NCBI RefSeq assembly: GCF_005222755.1
Contig: NZ_STGD01000010.1
Location: 1-64,000 of the forward strand
DNA: 64,000 nucleotides
Source of the DNA: Roseomonas sp. HF4
GTDB lineage: Bacteria; Pseudomonadota; Alphaproteobacteria; Acetobacterales; Acetobacteraceae
Reading direction: 5' to 3'
Under the pieces are notes generated by a model. It was not told the origin of the DNA. It searched no databases and saw nothing but the letters and a program-made list of their open reading frames with translations. The position numbers and the translations under genes are program-made. Positions 58,802-64,000 of this stretch are shown one piece after another. Each line of letters begins with the position of its first letter. Within the stretch, counting starts at the first letter, position 1.

Positions 58802-61800
58802 ATGCCGGATACGACAGGATCTCATGTGAACAGCGACGTGTTCGTGCGAGGAATGCTCGTGCGGCTCATTGGCGATCCCCAGCGCTTTGGCGCGTTCCAG
58901 GATGTCGTTGTTCGTGCAGGCCGCTCCTTCGGCAGGGTTCAGTTTCCATCCGGGGTGAGTACTGTCCCGCTCGACCAACTCGAACCTCTGCCGACAGCGA
59001 GCGAGGAGCCTATAGAGTTCTTGCGCTCAGGTAGGTTCAGCGAGCCGGCGCGGCTTCGGCAAGTCCTCGCACACATCCGGCTGGCTGGTCGCCTCGCAGA
59101 CGTCATTTACAGCATGGAGTCGACGAACACGGACTTCCATGCACACCAATTTAAGCCGGTGTTGAAGATGTTGTCGTCGCCAACCGGCAGCCTTCTCATT
59201 GCTGACGAGGTTGGCTTAGGAAAAACGATCGAAGCAGGACTCATCTGGACAGAGTTACGCGCGCGCTTTGACTATCGACGGGCACTCATTGTTTGTCCAA
59301 AAGTCCTGTGCAGTAAGTGGGAAGCCGAGCTTTCCGGCAAATTTGGGCTCGATGCCCGCGTGTTATCTGCTGCCGAACTTCTTGCTCTCTTGCGCGATCG
59401 CGACCGCTGGTCCCGAGGCTTCGTCGCCGTGTGCAGTCTGCAAGGTCTTAAGCCGCCAGCACGATGGGAAGACGAGACCGACCCAATGTTTGGGCGCGCC
59501 TCCGCTGAGCTTGCCAGGTTCATGCGCGACCGCGCAGACGACGAACCGGTGTTCGACATGCTTGTCGTGGATGAGGCCCATCATCTCCGAAACCCTGACA
59601 CCCAGAGCAATTTGCTCGGCCGGCTGCTCCGACCGCTAGCACAGCACCATGTGTTCTTGTCGGCGACGCCGATCCACCTCAAGAGCCGCGACCTTTTTTC
59701 ACTTCTAGCACTGATCGACCCGGAGACCTTCCGACACCCGACCGCGCTTGACGAGATCTTGGACGCCAACCGACCGCTGATCGAGGCAAGGGAAGCAGCA
59801 CTCCGCGGACGACCGTCCGGTGAAATCCGCGCGCTGGTGTCAGAGGCCGCGCGGCACCGGCTGCTTGCAGGGACGCAGCAAATTGCAACTCTCCTCAGCG
59901 ATCTGGACCGACTGCCCGACCCAATTCCACTGGCTGAGCGTGCTCGCCTTGCCGGGCGTCTCGAAGGGGCGAACCTGCTTGCGAACACTGTGAACCGCAC
60001 GCGGCGCCGTGATGTCCAGGAGCTTCGTGTTGTCCGGCGTGTGAGCGCGCACCGGGCCGAGATGTCGCCGCTAGAGCGGGAAGCTTACGACGCAATCACG
60101 GCCGAGGTGCAGCAGCATGCTTGGCGACGCGACGTCCCTGCTGGCTTCCTGCTCGCCACACCGCAAAGACTTCTCGCTTCTTGCCTGCCCGCGGCTGTCG
60201 ACCACTGGCGGCGACACATCGTAGACGCCGAGGCCGAGGATGAGGACATCGCTGCAGAGAGCGACGTCGACACAACGTCAGAGATCGGCCTCAAACCTCT
60301 TGTAGAACGCCTCGCTCGCATCTGCGCCAGCCTGCCGCCTGGAAGGGAACTGGAGCGGCACGATACGAAGTTTGCCACCTTCCTCGAGGTCCTGCGCGAG
60401 TTCTTCGCGTCGGATCCCGAGGAAAAGGCCGTTGTATTCTCGACATTCCGCCCGACGCTCCGCTACCTGGCGCGTCGCCTGGAGCAAGCCGGCATCCACT
60501 GTGAGACCATCCATGGCGGCACGACGGAGCGGGACGCTGCCATCTCGCGGTTCGAGTCCAATCGTGAGCTGAGGGTTCTGCTGTCTTCCGAGGTGGGAAG
60601 CGAAGGCATTGATCTCCAATTTTGCCGCACGGTAATCAACTACGACCTACCCTGGAATCCGATGCGTGTGGAACAGCGGATCGGCCGTGTTGACCGACTA
60701 GGTCAAGCGGCCGACGCTGTGACAGTCATCAACCTCATGCACCGCGGCACCATCGACGACGAAATTTACCGCCGCCTCTACGAGCGATTGGGCATCTGTG
60801 AACGCGCCCTTGGCGGCTTCGAGGCCGTGCTTGGTGAGGAGATCGCAAAGCTAACCCCAGAGCTGCTCACGGGGGCGCTAACACCCGAACAAATATCGCA
60901 GCGGATCGACCAGACGAGCCAGGCGATTGAGAATCGCCTCAAGCTCGAAGAGGAGTTGGAAGGCGAGGCAGCGGCGCTAATCGCCCACGGCGATCACGTC
61001 CTCCGCTCGATTCATACGGCGCATGAGATGCATCGCTGGATCGGTGCTCGCGACCTGGCACGCTACCTGAGTGACGCGCTTGCGGCCTTGTACCCTGGAA
61101 GCGCTATCCGCGACCTCGACCGCGAGGATACCTACGAGATTCGGCTAACCTCTGAGGCTCGCGCCGCCTACGTGGACTGGCTGCAGGCAAGCCGCCTGCC
61201 GACAGGTGGCAGAGTCGAGCGTGAGACCGGATCGCTTGTGTGCCGCTTCGGACGCCCGATTGCAGGCCAGCGGCGCGTTCGTGCTGTGGAGACAATCACA
61301 CAGACACACCCTCTGGTCCGCTTCGTCGCAGCCCGGGTCGCGGAGACCGATGCTCCGAAGCTACGACCAGCGGTCGCCGCGCGGATCAGCTCGGAGCGAG
61401 TTGGCGCTGTGGCCCAGATCTCCCCCGGCCGCTACACAATCCTCGCAATGCTCTGCCGCTTCGGTGGTCAGGTCGAGCAGGAGCGCATCGTATATGGCGG
61501 CTTCGCTCTATCGGACGGGACTGCGTTGGCGGACGACGATGCCGAGAGGCTCCTGCTAATTGCAGCAGAAGCCGGCACGCTGTGGAGCGAAGCTGACGCC
61601 CTTCTCGACACCACCGCCCTCGCAGACCGCTGCGAGTCCGACCTCCTTGAACGGCTGACCGAGCGCTTCCTGCAGGAGAAGGCGACGCGCAAGGCCGAAC
61701 AAGACGACCGTGCAGCCATTCAGTTGCGCACACTGGAACAACGTCTCGGCGCGGAACGTGGGCGGCTCATGGCCCTCATTGATGGTCAACGGCGGGAGAT

Positions 61801-61975
61801 CAACAGCGGAAGCTCACGCGCCCGCCGCCTCACCGGTATCCTGGCAGCCAATGAGGGGAAGCTTAAGCGTTTGGAAGAGCGCGCGACGATCCGGCGTGCC
61901 GAGATTGAGCGTGGACGAATGCAGACCGCGCAGGCTGAGCAACTGGCAGTGGCGATTGTCGAGGTTGTGCGATGA
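58802..61975 (+). CDS. RapA/SNF2-type SF2 helicase coupled to an Hsp70-like gene
   Basis: A 1057-residue ATPase (an ATG 12 codons upstream is possible). Walker A ADEVGLGKTIEAG near residue 135-145, DEAH in VVDEAHHLRNP near 257, FLSATPIHLKSRDLFSLLAL, then the C-terminal helicase lobe with VVFSTFRPTLRYLARRL and YDLPWNPMRVEQRIGRVDRL. A long C-terminal region ends in a coiled coil. The HepA-like pattern is shared with helicases of phage-defence systems such as DISARM DrmD; identity is not established. The Hsp70-like gene starts 58 bases later. Confidence 0.88.
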   Translation: MPDTTGSHVNSDVFVRGMLVRLIGDPQRFGAFQDVVVRAGRSFGRVQFPSGVSTVPLDQLEPLPTASEEPIEFLRSGRFSEPARLRQVLAHIRLAGRLADVIYSMESTNTDFHAHQFKPVLKMLSSPTGSLLIADEVGLGKTIEAGLIWTELRARFDYRRALIVCPKVLCSKWEAELSGKFGLDARVLSAAELLALLRDRDRWSRGFVAVCSLQGLKPPARWEDETDPMFGRASAELARFMRDRADDEPVFDMLVVDEAHHLRNPDTQSNLLGRLLRPLAQHHVFLSATPIHLKSRDLFSLLALIDPETFRHPTALDEILDANRPLIEAREAALRGRPSGEIRALVSEAARHRLLAGTQQIATLLSDLDRLPDPIPLAERARLAGRLEGANLLANTVNRTRRRDVQELRVVRRVSAHRAEMSPLEREAYDAITAEVQQHAWRRDVPAGFLLATPQRLLASCLPAAVDHWRRHIVDAEAEDEDIAAESDVDTTSEIGLKPLVERLARICASLPPGRELERHDTKFATFLEVLREFFASDPEEKAVVFSTFRPTLRYLARRLEQAGIHCETIHGGTTERDAAISRFESNRELRVLLSSEVGSEGIDLQFCRTVINYDLPWNPMRVEQRIGRVDRLGQAADAVTVINLMHRGTIDDEIYRRLYERLGICERALGGFEAVLGEEIAKLTPELLTGALTPEQISQRIDQTSQAIENRLKLEEELEGEAAALIAHGDHVLRSIHTAHEMHRWIGARDLARYLSDALAALYPGSAIRDLDREDTYEIRLTSEARAAYVDWLQASRLPTGGRVERETGSLVCRFGRPIAGQRRVRAVETITQTHPLVRFVAARVAETDAPKLRPAVAARISSERVGAVAQISPGRYTILAMLCRFGGQVEQERIVYGGFALSDGTALADDDAERLLLIAAEAGTLWSEADALLDTTALADRCESDLLERLTERFLQEKATRKAEQDDRAAIQLRTLEQRLGAERGRLMALIDGQRREINSGSSRARRLTGILAANEGKLKRLEERATIRRAEIERGRMQTAQAEQLAVAIVEVVR

Positions 61976-62033
61976 GCGCCAGTGACGCCACAGCGGTCGC
62001 CAGTTGTGCGACACAGTCGGCGGGCTGAGCCAG

Positions 62034-63809
62034 ATGTCGGGGCTTTTGCGATGGATCGGGCGGTTCTTCAGGTCCGATGAGCCTTCGGCTCCCAGGGCGC
62101 CGCAACAGCCTGAGTTGGCGAACTCGCGCGGAAGACAACCTAATTCGTCTACGACCAAGGATTCGCCGGGGGGGCACCCAGCGCCGACACCCCAGATCGC
62201 TCCCCAAACTGTATTCCCTCGATCGCCCGTCGCTGAGGCCCGGCATGCTCGGCCGGCGGGCAGTAGCGGCAGCGTTCATCCGGGGATACCGAAGGCAGCG
62301 ACGACTGCCGGCGGCGCAAATGCAAAGCGTCCACAGGCGGCGGGACCGTCCACGCCCTCGCTCAGGGGCCAGGCGATCCCGGCCAGCGCTATGGCTCCGC
62401 CGCGTCCACCGAGCGATCGCGAGAAGGAAGCTGAGGCGCGCAGGCTCGCCGCGAAGATCGAGGCATTACCAGCGGAGATCGAGCAGCGCGCGCGCGAGCT
62501 AGCCTCGGCATGCCGCGCGACTTCTGATGATGTTGTCGAACTCAACAAGCGCCTCGCAAATGGTGCGACCCCTGTCTCGCCAGCGGCTTCCACCCGGCGT
62601 GGGATCGAGATCGTCTTGGGCGTGGACTTCGGTACCAGCAGCACGAAGATCGCCGCGCGCTTGCCCTACGAGGCGGGCTCACCCGTTTACGCTGTCCCTG
62701 TGCCGCCCTTCGCACAGGCGGAGGAACACCCCTATCTTTGGGCATCGCGGCTTTGGCTCGCGTCTGATGGTCCGTTCTCTCTTTCGCCCCTGCCGGGCGC
62801 TGCTGTTTCTTGCGCCTTGAAGGCAGGCTTGATGTCGAACCCGCCTGCCCCGGTCATGGGGACCGTGGCGGCACGGGCGAACGCAGAAGAAGCGGCCTGC
62901 GCGTTCCTAGCGCTACAGGTCAGGCAAGCGCGGGGCTGGCTGGCGACCGAACGGGCCATGCTTATGCAGCGGGGCCGAATCACTTGGTCTTACAATTTCG
63001 GCTTTCCCGCCGCCTCACTGAACAATGGTGGTCTCCGCAATCGCTACCAGCGGTGTATCGCCGCCGCACTCTCGCTGGCCGACCAACCCGTAGCTGTAAC
63101 TCTCGCCGCTACGCGTGCAGCTTTGGCTGCGGTGGTGGGTTCTGAGACAGAGCAGCTTGAGCGCGCGCAAGCAGCGCTTGTCCCCGAGATCGCGGCGGCT
63201 GTGTCCGGCTTCGCCAACTCCACCATGCTGGATGACGGGCTTTACGCCATCGTCGACGTAGGGGGCGGCACGGTGGACTGCTGCACCTTCAACCTTTTCA
63301 AGGGACGCGACGGTGCGGCGCGCTGCCCCATCTTCGCGGCGGAGGTGGCAATGCTCGGGGCCGAGGTCTGGCAAGGTTGTGCGGACGATCCGACGCTGGC
63401 GAACTATTTCCGCTGGGATCTCGACCGCCGGCAACGCAGTGTGATCTGGGGAACCAAGCGGAACCGAGACCCGAAGAGCGAACGGTGGGTGCAGGGTCTG
63501 CCTGTATTCTTTGTGGGCGGCGGCATCCGGTCGGCTGTGCATCAGGCCAGCACTGGCAGCCTCGACGCCTGGCTGCGGCGTCACAGCCAGGACGGCGGCG
63601 GCGTCCGCCTGATGCGGCTGCCGCCTCCGGAAAATCTTGATCATGCGCTGTGCAACGCCACAGAGGTGCATCGCCTGGCCGTAGCGGTCGGCTTGAGCCT
63701 GCCAGCGGTAGACATGCCTGAGGTGGCGCTACCAGACGAAATCGAGGACGTCGAGCGACGCCGGCGGCGAGACGACGACGGGCGGTTTGTTGGCAAGGAG
63801 CAGGCCTGA
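62034..63809 (+). CDS. Hsp70-like ATPase with a disordered N-terminus
   Basis: A 591-residue protein starting at the ATG at 62034, soon after the helicase. Residues 1-130 are Pro/Ala/Ser-rich; about 130-190 form a coiled coil; the actin-type ATPase starts near 193 with VDFGTSSTK (phosphate 1) and has IVDVGGGTVDCCTFNLF (phosphate 2) near 406. The usual Hsp70 substrate-binding domain is absent, and the C-terminus (DEIEDVERRRRRDDDGRFVG) is charged. It is not a housekeeping DnaK and is presumably the partner of the helicase. Confidence 0.82.
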   Translation: MSGLLRWIGRFFRSDEPSAPRAPQQPELANSRGRQPNSSTTKDSPGGHPAPTPQIAPQTVFPRSPVAEARHARPAGSSGSVHPGIPKAATTAGGANAKRPQAAGPSTPSLRGQAIPASAMAPPRPPSDREKEAEARRLAAKIEALPAEIEQRARELASACRATSDDVVELNKRLANGATPVSPAASTRRGIEIVLGVDFGTSSTKIAARLPYEAGSPVYAVPVPPFAQAEEHPYLWASRLWLASDGPFSLSPLPGAAVSCALKAGLMSNPPAPVMGTVAARANAEEAACAFLALQVRQARGWLATERAMLMQRGRITWSYNFGFPAASLNNGGLRNRYQRCIAAALSLADQPVAVTLAATRAALAAVVGSETEQLERAQAALVPEIAAAVSGFANSTMLDDGLYAIVDVGGGTVDCCTFNLFKGRDGAARCPIFAAEVAMLGAEVWQGCADDPTLANYFRWDLDRRQRSVIWGTKRNRDPKSERWVQGLPVFFVGGGIRSAVHQASTGSLDAWLRRHSQDGGGVRLMRLPPPENLDHALCNATEVHRLAVAVGLSLPAVDMPEVALPDEIEDVERRRRRDDDGRFVGKEQA

Positions 63810-63837
63810 CGTGGAGGCGGCCCCGATCAGCCAACAG

Positions 63838-63929
63838 CCGGAAGCCCCACCCTGCGGGGGTTGATTGAGCCATTTCCGGTGGACGTGGTCCCACGAGCCC
63901 GAAGGCAAGCGGCTCTGTTGATTACGCGC
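63838..63929 (+). pseudogene. Degraded end of a recombinase-module HTH gene
   Basis: The + strand reads QQPEA in one frame, then LRGLIEPFPVDV in another. Together they mirror GRQPEG...LPALMQPFPVDW at the C-terminus of the HTH gene at 58318-58695, and a TAA closes the second frame at 63927-63929. A frameshift and lack of upstream sequence make it a relic. The last 70 bases of the window hold nothing else recognisable. Confidence 0.6.
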
Positions 63930-64000
63930 CGCTAAATTCGCCACTAAGTTGCTCGCCATGCTTGATCGAACCACTGGTTCCGGGAAAGATGTACTACAAG

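Noticed and set aside
1..64000. CRISPR arrays
   Set aside because: No regularly spaced identical repeats of 24-40 bases were seen; the short repeats at 42.5 and 54.3 kb are 8-9-mers.

Overview
The window is a high-GC, gene-dense accessory region of a Gram-negative bacterium, most likely an alphaproteobacterium. DUF2924 next to a large serine recombinase, recombinase plus paired RepB-type ParB genes, DUF6456, DUF6511, DUF3489 and DUF6441 are all usual in Acetobacteraceae, Methylobacterium and sphingomonads. No ribosomal or housekeeping gene is present, so the genus cannot be fixed. Nearly everything belongs to mobile or defence-type modules.

Layout. 1-2.4 kb: the 3' part of a + strand operon (unknown protein, coiled-coil protein, Hsp70-like ATPase). 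Its Hsp70 gene is cut off by a restriction-modification block at 2.3-4.8 kb: putative endonuclease, cytosine-5 methyltransferase, Vsr, and the broken start of a second vsr. 4.8-6.8 kb: a small unknown gene, a repeat and tRNA-like debris, a RelE/HigB-HigA type toxin-antitoxin pair and a small DNA-binding-like gene. 6.9-10.3 kb: a serine recombinase followed by two ParB/RepB-like genes.

10.5-54.2 kb: a large lambda-like siphoprophage, almost all on the minus strand. Read in the direction of transcription it has a sigma-factor-like gene, a recombination and replication operon (Hjc-like resolvase, Sak4-like ATPase, DUF669, PD-(D/E)XK exonuclease, DEAD helicase, prim-pol/DUF3987 protein), HU, two ParB-methyltransferase fusions, a parDE pair, then Nu1/GpA terminase, gpW-like joiner, portal, a protease-capsid fusion, DUF2190, a lysis cassette (M15 endolysin, overlapping spanins, holin), tail completion and tail tube proteins, a lambda G/GT-type frameshifted chaperone, tape measure, tail tip, gpJ-like protein and a pectate-lyase-fold spike. 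Two cargoes interrupt the late operon: a vapB with a stump of vapC (33.8-34.1 kb), and a three-gene ABC-ATPase system (19.1-25.5 kb).

The 19.1-25.5 kb cargo is the most interesting candidate system. It is a tightly coupled operon of a flavin-type oxidoreductase with a long C-terminal region, a ~230-aa middle protein, and a Rad50-like ABC ATPase with a central zinc-hook-like CPVC. It resembles the ABC-three-component conflict systems and sits between the tail-tube gene and the tail chaperone gene.

54.4-58.7 kb, + strand: regulatory genes (ImmA/IrrE protease, XRE regulator, unknown protein), then a DUF2924 / serine recombinase / HTH module. 58.8-63.8 kb: a RapA/SNF2-type helicase coupled to a second Hsp70-like protein, followed by a degraded copy of the end of the module HTH gene. 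Helicase-Hsp70 at the right edge and unknown-coiled coil-Hsp70 at the left edge look like the two halves of one type of chaperone-helicase operon.
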